In this document: in pieces, positions 54,956 through 64,000 of the stretch
How the letters are laid out: each line of letters begins with the position of its first letter
Position numbering within the stretch: position 1 is the first letter of the stretch
Assembly (NCBI GenBank): GCA_963457535.1
Contig: OY734803.1
Coordinates: forward strand, 1,054,001-1,118,000
DNA from: JAHRAW01 sp028066695
GTDB lineage: Bacteria > Pseudomonadota > Gammaproteobacteria > Arenicellales > Poriferihabitantaceae
Direction: 5' to 3'
Length of the DNA stretch: 64,000 nt
Made by a program: the position numbers and the translations under genes
The notes under the pieces: generated by a model
Database searches by the model: none
Told to the model about the DNA's origin: nothing
Seen by the model: the letters and a program-made list of their open reading frames with translations, nothing else

Positions 54956-55942
54956 ATGCTGAAAAAATACCTGAACCGCATCACAGTCGGCGACTGCCTG
55001 AATCTGCTGCAGAAAATTCCCAGCGATTCGGTGGACATGGCGTTCGCGGACCCGCCGTTCAACCTGAAGAAAAAGTACAACTCCTACAAGGACAAAATGG
55101 AGTTGGAAGAGTATGTCAACTGGTGCGGCCGGTGGATTGGCGAAATGGTCCGGGTGACCAAGCCGAGCGGCGCCATTTTCGTGCACAACATCCCCAAGTG
55201 GCTCGCTCACTATGTGAAGTTTCTGAATGAGTGCGCCGACTTCAAACACTGGATTGCCTGGCAAGCCCCCACTTCTCCGATGGGGAAAAGCCTGCAGCCC
55301 GGGCACTACGGCATCCTCTTTTATGTGAAAGACCGCAAACAAGCGAAGATTTACGAAATCAGGATGCCGCATGAACGGGAAAGAAAGTCGCTTTACTTGC
55401 GGAAAGACTACGGCGGCAAAAAAGCCGGCCTGCATCCGTTCGGCCCCTTGGTGTCGGATGTATGGACTGACATCCACCGAATCAAGCACAACAAATACCG
55501 GGATGAACACCCCTGCCAACTGCCGGTTGCGCTGCTGGAGAGGCTGATTCTGATGACGACCGACGAAGGAGATGTTGTCCTCGACCCGTTTATGGGCACC
55601 GGCACCACTGCGGTGGCGACGAAAAAACTGGGGCGAAACTACATCGGCTTTGATCTGGACAAGAAATACAAAAGCATCTGCGAAAACAACTTGAGGAAAG
55701 TCGCGCCCGATTCCCGCGTTGGGGAATCATGGGTCAGTTTTCACCTGGGGGAAATTCGCACGCTGCGCGACCAAGATTGGGCCGACCTGTCCGACTACTT
55801 TGAAATCCCCGACAACGCAAAAGACATTGATTTTGTGAAAATCCGACTGCAGAAAGAAAAATGCGGCGGCGACAACTCGTTCGCAACAGACTCGCTGCGG
55901 AACAGCGACTTCGGCCGGAAAGTAGCAAAACAAGCGAATTAA
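54956..55942 (+). CDS. N6-adenine-type DNA methyltransferase (beta class)
   Basis: This 328-residue methylase has catalytic motif IV MAFADPPFNLKKKY (about 29-42) near the N-terminus and SAM motif I VVLDPFMGTGTTAVATKKL (about 206-224) late, the beta-class order. DPPF is typical of N6-adenine methylases. A C-terminal extension (about 245-328) is system-specific. It begins six bases after the nuclease gene. Two methylases with one nuclease is the DpnII/Dam-like layout, where one enzyme may protect single-stranded or hemimethylated sites, an inference here. Confidence 0.9.
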   Translation: MLKKYLNRITVGDCLNLLQKIPSDSVDMAFADPPFNLKKKYNSYKDKMELEEYVNWCGRWIGEMVRVTKPSGAIFVHNIPKWLAHYVKFLNECADFKHWIAWQAPTSPMGKSLQPGHYGILFYVKDRKQAKIYEIRMPHERERKSLYLRKDYGGKKAGLHPFGPLVSDVWTDIHRIKHNKYRDEHPCQLPVALLERLILMTTDEGDVVLDPFMGTGTTAVATKKLGRNYIGFDLDKKYKSICENNLRKVAPDSRVGESWVSFHLGEIRTLRDQDWADLSDYFEIPDNAKDIDFVKIRLQKEKCGGDNSFATDSLRNSDFGRKVAKQAN

Positions 55943-55945
55943 AAT

Positions 55946-56022
55946 CGCCTGCTACAATGCTATTTTGTGGCGGCGTTTTACGCCACGAGCCAACGCACCC
56001 ACCGAAATCCACTCAACCCGCG
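55946..56022 (+). pseudogene. remnant of the DUF971 promoter and start region
   Basis: GAGCCAACGCACC then CACCGAAATCCA (from 55987) nearly repeats the first codons of the intact DUF971 gene (GAGCCAACACACC then CCACCGAAATCCA from 57002). The upstream CGCCTGCTACAATG also resembles the TACAAT region before that gene. Small deletions break the frame and the similarity fades after about 56022. It marks the right border of the restriction-modification insert: the sequence just after the insert is what should follow hemB in the ancestral order. Confidence 0.65.
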
Positions 56023-56039
56023 TCCGCCACCGACCCGTA

Positions 56040-56093
56040 TGCGGTAACATAACTTACTATGCGGAGGTGACGGCGGAGTGGCTTGAAGAGTGA
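56040..56093 (+). pseudogene. remnant of the hemB 3' end
   Basis: The frame reads C-G-N-I-T-Y-Y-A-E-V-T-A-E-W-L-E-E-stop, parallel to the end of intact hemB (C-D-G-V-L-T-Y-Y-A-E-V-V-A-G-W-I-K-E-stop). Over 42 bases (56052-56093 against 52637-52678) about 35 match and most changes are codon-level, so this is a diverged allele rather than a recent copy. It lies just upstream of the HNH gene, as hemB would. Confidence 0.8.
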
Positions 56094-56149
56094 ATCTCCG
56101 GCGCGCCACCCCCGCCTTTTGACCGCACATTTTGACATTTCATTAACAC

Positions 56150-56941
56150 ATGGCAAAAGAACGCAAAAACAAAATCTGGTCGCGAGAAGAGACCATTATC
56201 GCCTTTAATGTGTATTGCAAAATACCGTTTAAGGACAGCAAAGCACAGCACCCGGAAGTCATGAAGCACGCAGAAATTATTGGAAGGTCGCCCGATGCTT
56301 TCAACATGAAAATTGCAAACCTCGGCAGTTTGGACCCGCGCCTGCGGGAAAAGAACATTACCGGCCTCCCCCACCGGAGCAAAATGGACGAACAAGTTTG
56401 GAATGAATTCCATGGCAATTGGGAAAATCTGATTTATGAAAGTGAGCGGTTGATCTCCGAATACACCGCCAAGCACACTGGCGAACGCATCGCAGATATT
56501 GCGGGCAAATATGAAATCAACTTGCCGGAAGGAAGGGAGCGGGAACGAGTCGTCCGCGACCGGGTGAATCAAGGGTTTTTTCGCAAGGCAATTCTGTCTT
56601 CCTACAGCAAAAAATGCTGCATAACGGAACTGCAAGTTCCCGACCTGCTGATCGCCAGCCACATTATTCCGTGGAGTGCGAATGAACAGGAACGGCTCAA
56701 CCCGCGAAATGGCCTGTGCTTGAATTCACTGCATGACAAGGCATTTGACCGAGGCCTGATCACTGTCTCCTCGGACGACTACAGAGTGATGCTGTCCAGC
56801 GAAATTCGCCACCTCAATGCATCCAAAGCGGTGAAAGATTTTTTTGGGAAATTTGACGGCAAAACCATCGCTATGCCCGAAAAATTTGTCCCGGAAAAAG
56901 CGTTTTTGGACCATCACAACAACGAGATTTTCAAGGGATAA
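56150..56941 (+). CDS. HNH restriction endonuclease-like protein
   Basis: This 263-residue protein has a C-terminal HNH nuclease domain: CCITELQVPDLLIASHIIPW (about 161-180), then NPRNGLCLNSLHDKAFDRGLI (about 188-208). The HIxPW and NGLxL...HDxxFD pattern is that of the HNH_2 group found in solitary restriction enzymes. The N-terminal half (KIWSREETIIAFNVYCKIPF, SPDAFNMKIANLGSLDP) is a recurring module in predicted restriction or nuclease proteins and may read DNA. No methylase is directly linked to it; the neighbouring system is separated by the hemB/DUF971 scars. The base composition is less GC-rich than the core genome. Confidence 0.82.
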   Translation: MAKERKNKIWSREETIIAFNVYCKIPFKDSKAQHPEVMKHAEIIGRSPDAFNMKIANLGSLDPRLREKNITGLPHRSKMDEQVWNEFHGNWENLIYESERLISEYTAKHTGERIADIAGKYEINLPEGRERERVVRDRVNQGFFRKAILSSYSKKCCITELQVPDLLIASHIIPWSANEQERLNPRNGLCLNSLHDKAFDRGLITVSSDDYRVMLSSEIRHLNASKAVKDFFGKFDGKTIAMPEKFVPEKAFLDHHNNEIFKG

Positions 56942-56999
56942 ATTGCGCCATTTGCGCCTACAATGGCGCTCTTTCGCGCGCAAGTAGCGCCTGCAAATT

Positions 57000-57365
57000 A
57001 TGAGCCAACACACCCCCACCGAAATCCAACTGGACCGCGCCGCGCGCACGCTTACGGTCACTTTTGACGACGGCGCGCGGTTTGAGATGTCGTGCGAATA
57101 CCTGCGCGTGCATTCGCCGTCGGCGGAGGTGCAGGGGCACGGGCCGGGGCAGGGCGTGCTGCAGGTCGGCAAGGAGGCGGTCAATATTGAGCGGATTGAG
57201 CCGGTTGGGAATTACGCGGTCAAGCCGGTGTTTGACGACGGGCACGACACCGGCATTTACTCGTGGGACACGCTGTATGTGCTCGGCGCGAACCGCGAGG
57301 AAAACTGGCGGAACTATCTGGCGCAGTTGAAACAGGCCGGGCACGAGCGCAAGGCGAACGCGTAA
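57000..57365 (+). CDS. DUF971 (GBBH-like N-terminal) domain protein
   Basis: This 121-residue protein matches DUF971, a small beta domain also found at the N-terminus of gamma-butyrobetaine hydroxylase and in iron-sulfur-related proteins: TLTVTFDDGARFEMSCEYLRVHSPSAEV near the start and NYAVKPVFDDGHDTGIYSWDTLY later. The role of stand-alone bacterial members is not established. In many gammaproteobacteria it lies next to ubiE, as here (121 bases). A TACAAT box at 56959-56964 is the likely -10. Its 5' region is duplicated in decayed form at 55946-56022. Confidence 0.9.
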   Translation: MSQHTPTEIQLDRAARTLTVTFDDGARFEMSCEYLRVHSPSAEVQGHGPGQGVLQVGKEAVNIERIEPVGNYAVKPVFDDGHDTGIYSWDTLYVLGANREENWRNYLAQLKQAGHERKANA

Positions 57366-57486
57366 GGCGCGCCGCGCGGCGCGTTTCATTTGCGCGTTTT
57401 ATTTTCATGGCGCGCTTCGCGGCATAATCGGAATGACGCGGCGCGCGCTACCGCCTTATTACTCCACCGCAAACCACCGCAACAAC

Positions 57487-58269
57487 ATGTCCGCACATAC
57501 CGATCCGCCGCCGCAACCCACGCCCCCCGGGGAACGCGCGTTTTTCGGCAACCGCGAAGTGCCCGCGGCCGACAAGGCCGGCATGGTCGGCGAAGTGTTT
57601 CGCTCGGTCGCGTCGCGTTACGATCTGATGAACGACCTGATGTCGTTCGGCGCGCACCGGTTGTGGAAGCGCTTCGCCGCGTCGCAAAGCGCGCTGCGCC
57701 GCGGCGACCGCGCGCTGGATGTCGCCGGCGGCAGCGGCGACATGGCGCGGCGCCTCGCGCGGCAGGTCGGCGCGGACGGCATGGTGGCGCTCGCCGACAT
57801 CAACGCGGCCATGCTGGAAGTCGGGCGCGACAAAATGATTGACGCCGGGCTGTGCGGCAACATCGCCTACGCGCGGTGCGACGCGGAAAAACTCTGCTTT
57901 GCCGACGGCGCGTTTGACTGCGTGTCCATCGCCTTCGGGCTGCGCAATGTTACGCGCATGGAAGACGCGCTCGCTTCCATGCGCCGCGTGCTGCGCCCCG
58001 GCGGGCGGCTGCTGCTGCTGGAGTTTTCCAAACCGCTGCTGCCGCTGCTGGAAAAAATTTACGACCGCTATTCGCTGTCGGTGATTCCCGCGCTCGGCGG
58101 CGCGGTCGCCGGGGACGAGGCCGCCTACCGCTATCTGGTGGAATCCATTCGCAAACACCCGGACCAGGAGGCGATGAAGGAGATGATGCTGCGCGCCGGC
58201 TTTGACGAGGTGCGCGTGCATAATCTGAGCGGCGGCATAGTCGCGCTGCACATCGGCTGGAAATACTGA
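57487..58269 (+). CDS. ubiE: ubiquinone/menaquinone C-methyltransferase
   Basis: UbiE methylates the quinone ring (C-2 of the demethoxyubiquinol or demethylmenaquinol) using SAM. The 260-residue protein has MVGEVFRSVASRYDLMNDLMS (about 32-52), SAM motif ALDVAGGSGDMARRLA (about 77-92), the SIAFGLRNVTRMEDAL block (about 144-159) and the C-terminal FDEVRVHNLSGGIVALHIGW. The ATG at 57487 fits the family N-terminus; an upstream ATG at 57433 overlaps a -10-like CATAAT and is less likely. It overlaps ubiJ by one base, starting the ubiE-ubiJ-ubiB operon. Confidence 0.96.
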   Translation: MSAHTDPPPQPTPPGERAFFGNREVPAADKAGMVGEVFRSVASRYDLMNDLMSFGAHRLWKRFAASQSALRRGDRALDVAGGSGDMARRLARQVGADGMVALADINAAMLEVGRDKMIDAGLCGNIAYARCDAEKLCFADGAFDCVSIAFGLRNVTRMEDALASMRRVLRPGGRLLLLEFSKPLLPLLEKIYDRYSLSVIPALGGAVAGDEAAYRYLVESIRKHPDQEAMKEMMLRAGFDEVRVHNLSGGIVALHIGWKY

Positions 58270-58922
58270 TGGACGCCGTTTTGCTTTCCGCGCTGCAGCG
58301 CGCCGCCGACGCGTTTCTCGGACTGGATCCGGACGCGCGGCAAAAACTCGGGGCGCTTCGCGGCAGGGTTTTTTGCATGGAGATTACCGCGCCGCCGATG
58401 AAGGTTTTTTTGCTGCCGGGCGAGGACGGCATCGCGTTTCGCAGTGAACATGAAGGCGAGCCCGATGTAACTTTGCGCGGCCCGGCTTCCGCATTCGCGC
58501 GGCTCGCGCATGCAAGCCGCGCCGGGGACGCCGCGGCGACTTCCGGCATTTTCGGCGAGGGAAAAATCCACATTCACGGAGACGCCGAACTCGCGCAGAG
58601 TTTTCAAAAAATCCTCGGCGAATTTGATTTGGATTTTGAGGAATTGCTGGCGCGCGGCATCGGCGACACGCCGGCGCGCAAGACCGCGCTGGCGGCGCGC
58701 GATTTGAAAAACTGGGCGAAAAAGTCGCTTGCGTTTTCGCGCGAAAACGCGGCCGATTATTTGACGGAGGAAAAACAAGCGGCGGTTTCCGCGCGCCTTG
58801 CCGCGCGCCTCGCCGAGGCGGTGGAGGACGCGCGCGCCGATGTGGACCGGCTGGAGGCGCGGGTGCGGCGCATTCGGCGCGAGTTGGAGCGGCGGCGCGG
58901 CGCGCACAACGCCGGCGAATAA
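58269..58922 (+). CDS. ubiJ: ubiquinone biosynthesis accessory factor UbiJ
   Basis: UbiJ is an SCP2-like lipid-binding protein that, with UbiK, helps the soluble Ubi complex handle hydrophobic intermediates. The 217-residue protein has the SCP2 domain (about 25-110: CMEITAPPMKVFLLPGEDG, EPDVTLRGPASAFARLA) and a long C-terminal helix with heptad-like charged repeats (VEDARADVDRLEARVRRIRREL, a predicted coiled coil). It sits between ubiE and ubiB, as in E. coli. The start overlaps the ubiE stop by one base. Confidence 0.92.
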   Translation: MDAVLLSALQRAADAFLGLDPDARQKLGALRGRVFCMEITAPPMKVFLLPGEDGIAFRSEHEGEPDVTLRGPASAFARLAHASRAGDAAATSGIFGEGKIHIHGDAELAQSFQKILGEFDLDFEELLARGIGDTPARKTALAARDLKNWAKKSLAFSRENAADYLTEEKQAAVSARLAARLAEAVEDARADVDRLEARVRRIRRELERRRGAHNAGE

Positions 58923-58936
58923 TCCCGGCGGCAACC

Positions 58937-60544
58937 ATGCGCAACAATTTCTTTCACCTGCTGCGCATCGCGCGCGTGCTGTTTCGCCACGACCTCGGCG
59001 AATTCGCCGCCGCGCTGCGCCTGTTTCGGCCGTATTCGTTTTTGCTGAAAGCGGCGCGGCGGCGAAGCGACGCGCCGCGCGGCCGGCGATTGCGCGAGGC
59101 GCTGGAGGAACTCGGCCCGGTGTTCATTAAATTCGGGCAGGCGCTTTCCACGCGCCCGGACTTGCTGCCGCCCGACATCGCCGAGGAGTTGGTGCGCCTG
59201 CAGGACGAAGTGCCGCCTTTCGCCGGCGCGCGCGCAGTCATTGAAGATGCGTATGGCGAGCCGCTGGAAAAACATTTCAAAAAGTTTCAGGACGAGCCGT
59301 TCGCCTCGGCGTCGGTCGCGCAGGCGCACCTCGCCGAATTGCCGGACGGTTCGGAAGTGGTGGTCAAGGTGCTGCGCCCCGGCGCGCAGGCGGTGATTGA
59401 GCGCGACTTGGAATTGCTGCACGCGCTCGCCGAGTTGGCCGAGCGCCACTGGTCGGAGGCGCCGCGCCTGAAGCCGAAGCAAATCGTCTCCGATTACGAC
59501 CAGACCATTCACCACGAACTGGACCTGATGCGCGAGGCGGCGAACGCCAGCCAGTTGAAGGCGAACTTCGCGAACTCGGATTTGATCTATGTGCCGCAGG
59601 TGCACTGGGAGCACACGCGGCGCAATGTCATGGTCATGGAGCGCATTCGCGGCATTCCGATTCGCGATGTCGCGCGCATTCGGGCGGCCGGGATTGACAT
59701 GCAAAAACTCGCGCATGACGGCGTGGAGATTTTTTTCACGCAGGCGTTTCGCGACGGATTTTTTCACGCCGACATGCACCCCGGCAACATTTTCGTATCC
59801 GAGAACGGCCAGTACCGCGCGGTGGACTTTGGCATCATGGGCTCGCTCAGCCCGGCCGACAAAAGATACCTCGCCGAAAATCTCCTCGCGTTTTTTCACC
59901 GCGATTACCGCCGGGTCGCCGACGCGCACATTCGCGCCGGGTGGGTGCCGCCCGGCACCGTGGTGGAGGAATTTGAAAGCGCGATTCGCACCGTGTGCGA
60001 ACCGATCTTCGCCAAGCCGATCAGCGAGATTTCCTTCGGCGGTTTTTTGATTGACCTGTTTCGCGTCGCGCACCGTTTTCAAATGCCGGTGCAGCCGCAA
60101 CTGGTGCTGCTGCAAAAAACGCTGCTGAACATTGAGGGACTCGGGCGGCAGTTGTATCCGCAACTGGATTTGTGGCAGACAGCCAAGCCGTTTTTGGAAA
60201 AATGGACGCGCGAGCAACTCGGTCCGCGCGCGGCGTTGCGCGCGCTGCGGCGCGAGTTGCCGAATCTGTTAATGCGCGCGCCGGAACTTCCCGGACTGTT
60301 GCGCCAACTCGCGCAGCGTTTGCAGCGCGACGACGCGGACGGACGCGACGCGGAAATCGCCGAACTCAAACGCCAACTCGCGGCCGGCCGCCGCCGCACC
60401 GCGCGCGCGCTTGCCGCAGGCGTGCTGTTGCTCGGCGCGCTTGCGTTGTTGGACGGCGGCGCGACGCTGGTCACCGTGGTGTTCGGCGCGGCGTTGTTGT
60501 GCGCGGGAGTCGCGCTGTTGTGGAATTGGCCCGGGAAAAAATGA
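58937..60544 (+). CDS. ubiB: ubiquinone biosynthesis kinase-like protein UbiB
   Basis: UbiB is an ABC1/ADCK atypical kinase or ATPase needed for ubiquinone synthesis. The 535-residue protein has the KxGQ motif FIKFGQALSTRPDLLP (about 67-82), the alanine-rich loop FASASVAQAHLAELPDG with the catalytic lysine in VVVKVLRPG (about 114-140), and HADMHPGNIFV plus AVDFGIMGS (about 276-300). Two C-terminal membrane segments (ARALAAGVLLLGALALLDG and LVTVVFGAALLCAGVALLW) anchor it. It starts 14 bases after ubiJ, and its stop overlaps the ClC gene start. Confidence 0.95.
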   Translation: MRNNFFHLLRIARVLFRHDLGEFAAALRLFRPYSFLLKAARRRSDAPRGRRLREALEELGPVFIKFGQALSTRPDLLPPDIAEELVRLQDEVPPFAGARAVIEDAYGEPLEKHFKKFQDEPFASASVAQAHLAELPDGSEVVVKVLRPGAQAVIERDLELLHALAELAERHWSEAPRLKPKQIVSDYDQTIHHELDLMREAANASQLKANFANSDLIYVPQVHWEHTRRNVMVMERIRGIPIRDVARIRAAGIDMQKLAHDGVEIFFTQAFRDGFFHADMHPGNIFVSENGQYRAVDFGIMGSLSPADKRYLAENLLAFFHRDYRRVADAHIRAGWVPPGTVVEEFESAIRTVCEPIFAKPISEISFGGFLIDLFRVAHRFQMPVQPQLVLLQKTLLNIEGLGRQLYPQLDLWQTAKPFLEKWTREQLGPRAALRALRRELPNLLMRAPELPGLLRQLAQRLQRDDADGRDAEIAELKRQLAAGRRRTARALAAGVLLLGALALLDGGATLVTVVFGAALLCAGVALLWNWPGKK

Positions 60545-62232
60545 GTTTGCCGGCCGGCATTTTGCGCGTGTTGCTGTTCGGCGGCGTTCTCGGCGCGGCT
60601 GCCTCGCTCGCCGCGCTGGCTTTCGTGGAAGGCGTGCGCTGGCTCGGCGATTTTTTGTTCGTGGATTTGCGCCGCCGCGAGTCGCTTTCGCCGGCGTTTT
60701 TTTATCTGCTGATTTTTCCGCCGATGCTCGGCGGCATTGTCGCCGGCGCGCTCATCCGCAAACTCCCGGACAAACGCCCGCAAAACCCGGCCGATGTGAT
60801 TCTCGCCGCGCAAACCGCGCGGCACATTCCTTTTAAAGACGGCGCGCTGACCGCGCTCGCCGCGCTCGTGGGTTTGGGAAGCGGCGCCTCGGTCGGAATT
60901 TACGGGCCGCTGGTGCACCTCGGCGCAAGCGTCGGTTCAAGCGTGGCGCGGCTCTGCAAGGCCGAGCCGGGACTCGGACTCGGCTGCGGCGCGGCCGCGG
61001 CGATTTCCACCGCGTTCGGCGCGCCGATCGCCGGCATCGTGTTCGCGCACGAAGTGGTGCTGCGGCATTATTCGCTGCGCGCGTTCGCGCCGATAACGGT
61101 GGCGTCCTCGGCCGGGCTGCTAATCGCCGATAAAATTTTTCAGCGGCCGCCGCTGTTTGAAATCAGCGTGGCGCGCGCGGTGTTTGCGCCGGAGTTTTTC
61201 GCGTTCGTCGTCATCGGCGTCTGCGGCGCGCTGGTCGCGGTGGTTTTTATGCGCGCGATTTTGTTCGCGGCGCGCATCGCCGGAAATTTAAAAATTCCCG
61301 GTTGGCAAAAACCCGCGCTCGCCGGACTCTGCGTCGGCGTTGCCGGACTTTTTCTGCCGGAAATTCTCGGCGCGGGCGCCGATGTTTTGCGATTTGCGAT
61401 TACTCCCGGCGCCTACTCCGCGCCCGAACTCGGCGTGCTGCTGGCCGCGAAAATTTTGGCGACCGCTCTGTGCCTCGGCTTCGGTTTCGCCGGCGGCGTG
61501 TTCAGCCCGGCATTGTTGATCGGCGTTTTATTCGGCGCGCTTTTCGGCCAGGCCGCGGCCGCGGTGTTTGACATCGGCACCGGCGCCGGGCTGGAGTTCT
61601 ACGCGGTGTGCGGCATGGTCGCGGTGACCAGCCCGGTCATCGGCGCGCCGCTGGCGAGCATTTTGCTGGTGTTTGAATTGACGCGCAATTACGAACTTGC
61701 GACCGCGGCGATGGTCAGCGTGGTGTTTTCCAATCTGGTCGCGTGCCGGTTGTTCGGAAGGTCGTTGTTTGACCGCCAACTCGGCATGCGCGGGTTTGAT
61801 TTGTCCATGGGGCGCGACAAGGCGCGCCTCGCGCAACTCGGCATCGGCGAATTAATGGAGCGCGATTTCGTGCGCGCGCGCCGCGCCGACTCGGCCGTGG
61901 AAGTGATGCGCGCGTTGATCGCGAAAAATCACAGCGAGGCCTATGTCGCCGACGACGACGGAAATTACGCCGGCATGCTCACTTTGAATCAACTTTTGTC
62001 GGCAAAAAGTGGCGGACGCGCCGGGGAATTGGCGCGCGATGACTCACTGCGTTTTGACGCCGCAATGTCGGTGTGGGACGCGATGGAAGCGATGCGCGGT
62101 TTTGTCGGCGAGAGCATTCCGGTGCTGGACGCGCGCGGGCGGCTGCTCGGCGTGGTGCACGAATCCGCGCTGGTCGCCGCGTATTTGCGCACGGTGCGCG
62201 AGTTGCGCGCCGAGGAAAATGCCGATCATTAA
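60541..62232 (+). CDS. ClC-family chloride channel/transporter with CBS domains
   Basis: This 563-residue membrane protein has the ClC fold: GSGASVGIYGPLVHLGASVGSS (about 106-127, helix N-terminus at the anion site), AFGAPIAGIVFAHEV (about 158) and GFGFAGGVFSPALLIGVLFGA (about 316). A pair of CBS domains fills about 435-560. At the gating position, where exchangers have Glu in GREGP, this protein reads GIYGP, so the external gate glutamate is replaced by tyrosine. That suggests channel-like or altered transport. The ATG at 60541 overlaps the ubiB stop (ATGA). Confidence 0.9.
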   Translation: MSLPAGILRVLLFGGVLGAAASLAALAFVEGVRWLGDFLFVDLRRRESLSPAFFYLLIFPPMLGGIVAGALIRKLPDKRPQNPADVILAAQTARHIPFKDGALTALAALVGLGSGASVGIYGPLVHLGASVGSSVARLCKAEPGLGLGCGAAAAISTAFGAPIAGIVFAHEVVLRHYSLRAFAPITVASSAGLLIADKIFQRPPLFEISVARAVFAPEFFAFVVIGVCGALVAVVFMRAILFAARIAGNLKIPGWQKPALAGLCVGVAGLFLPEILGAGADVLRFAITPGAYSAPELGVLLAAKILATALCLGFGFAGGVFSPALLIGVLFGALFGQAAAAVFDIGTGAGLEFYAVCGMVAVTSPVIGAPLASILLVFELTRNYELATAAMVSVVFSNLVACRLFGRSLFDRQLGMRGFDLSMGRDKARLAQLGIGELMERDFVRARRADSAVEVMRALIAKNHSEAYVADDDGNYAGMLTLNQLLSAKSGGRAGELARDDSLRFDAAMSVWDAMEAMRGFVGESIPVLDARGRLLGVVHESALVAAYLRTVRELRAEENADH

Positions 62233-62251
62233 TACGGATTAAAATCGCGCC

Positions 62252-63438
<1,187 letters not shown>

Positions 63439-63439
<1 letters not shown>

Positions 63440-64000
63440 TGGCGCTGCACTTTTCAAAAAAAGAATTTGAAGAGCGCATTAACGCCGCGCAAGCGGCGAT
63501 GCGCGAGCGCGGGTTTGACGGCATGCTGTTGTTCGCGCCGGAGAGCCACTATTATCTGAGCGGCTACGACACTTTCGGGTATGCGCTGTTTCAGTGCATG
63601 GTTTTGCCGGCCGAGGGCGCGCCACAGTTGTTGACGCGCGCGCCGGATTTGCGGCAGGCGCAGCAGACTTCCATTTTGCCGGACGCGTATATTCATATTT
63701 GGCGCGATGTGGAGGGCGCCGATCCGGCGGCGCAACTTGCGGAGTTGCTCTCCGCAATCGGGCTCGGCAAAAAACATCTGGGGGTGGAAACCAAAACGCA
63801 CGGGCTGACCGCATACAACGGTCAGCAGGTTTTTGCCGCGCTGCACGACTGCAAGTTAACCGAGGCGTCGGATTTGGTCGCCGCGTTGCGCCGCCGAAAA
63901 AGCGCCGCGGAAATCGCCTGCCACCGCCGCGCCGCGGCGCTCGCCGACGACGCGTTTGACGCCGCGCTGCAAACCGCGCATGCCGGCGCGTTTGAAGGCG
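63439..64000 (+). CDS. M24/creatinase-fold peptidase (3' end outside window)
   Basis: The 187 visible residues start MALHFSKKEFEERINAAQAAM and contain LLFAPESHYYLSGYDTFGY, FQCMVLPAEG and LVAALRRRKSAAEIACHRRAA. This is the N-terminal domain of the creatinase/prolidase (Xaa-Pro peptidase) family leading into the M24 catalytic domain, which lies beyond the right edge. Without the metal-binding half, peptidase and non-peptidase members cannot be told apart. It overlaps the gcdH stop by one base, so the two are co-transcribed. It is only distantly similar to the creatinase at 37941-39149. Confidence 0.85.

Noticed and set aside
52679..56150. Integrase-mediated genomic island with att sites at the hemB 3' end
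   Set aside because: No integrase or recombinase gene is present and the flanking copies are diverged alleles including part of DUF971, which fits homologous recombination of flanks better than site-specific integration.

Overview
The window is a GC-rich, gene-dense bacterial chromosome segment. Gene order points to a gammaproteobacterium. The left third (all minus strand) is the classical cluster thrU-tyrU-glyT-thrT-tufB-trpT-secE-nusG-rplKAJL-rpoBC followed by the str operon rpsL-rpsG-fusA-tufA and the start of the S10 operon (rpsJ-rplC). The ubiE-ubiJ-ubiB block, zapE, nhaB, cysQ and metAS fit the same assignment. I cannot name the genus.

Layout. 1-5264: S10 and str operons. 5265-5545: str promoter and a long rpoC terminator. 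5545-17700: RNA polymerase, ribosomal stalk proteins, NusG/SecE and tRNA-Trp. 17756-19856: second tuf gene and four tRNA genes; tRNA-Thr(UGU) is interrupted after U36 by a 284-base group I intron. 20008-22219: birA-coaX-SPOR operon. 22316-29154: plus-strand genes for a SprT-like protease, isoprenoid (ispG), methionine sulfoxide repair, a small heat-shock protein under a sigma-32 promoter, and molybdenum cofactor (moaC, moeA). 29160-36250: amtB-PII, cold-shock protein, proS, asparaginase II, threonine aldolase and an EamA transporter. 36264-37784: a five-repeat CRISPR array directly downstream of an intact TnpB-type RuvC nuclease gene, with no cas1 or cas2 in the window. 37941-52678: creatinase, NhaB, a thioesterase, an APC permease, a pteridine-reductase-like SDR, MidA, UppP, a P-loop protein, MetAS, ComEA-like, ZapE, CysQ, adenylate kinase and HemB. 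52737-56941: AT-richer restriction genes between hemB and a DUF971 gene, with scars of both flanking genes in the middle. 57000-64000: DUF971, ubiE-ubiJ-ubiB, a ClC-type channel, gcdH and a partial M24 peptidase.

The most unusual parts are: (1) the TnpB-CRISPR pair, in which the array occupies the position where an IS200/IS605-type omega-RNA guide would normally be encoded, a possible TnpB-to-Cas12 intermediate (type V-U-like); (2) the group I intron in tRNA-Thr(UGU); (3) the mosaic hemB/DUF971 defence hotspot, which carries a DpnII-like restriction-modification set and a separate HNH nuclease joined by remnants of the two flanking genes.

Several genes (moaC, gcdH, asparaginase, cysQ, msrB) have a -10-like hexamer 6-10 bases before the start codon and no Shine-Dalgarno sequence, which suggests that leaderless mRNAs are common here. 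All functional calls come from reading motifs and context; no database search was run.
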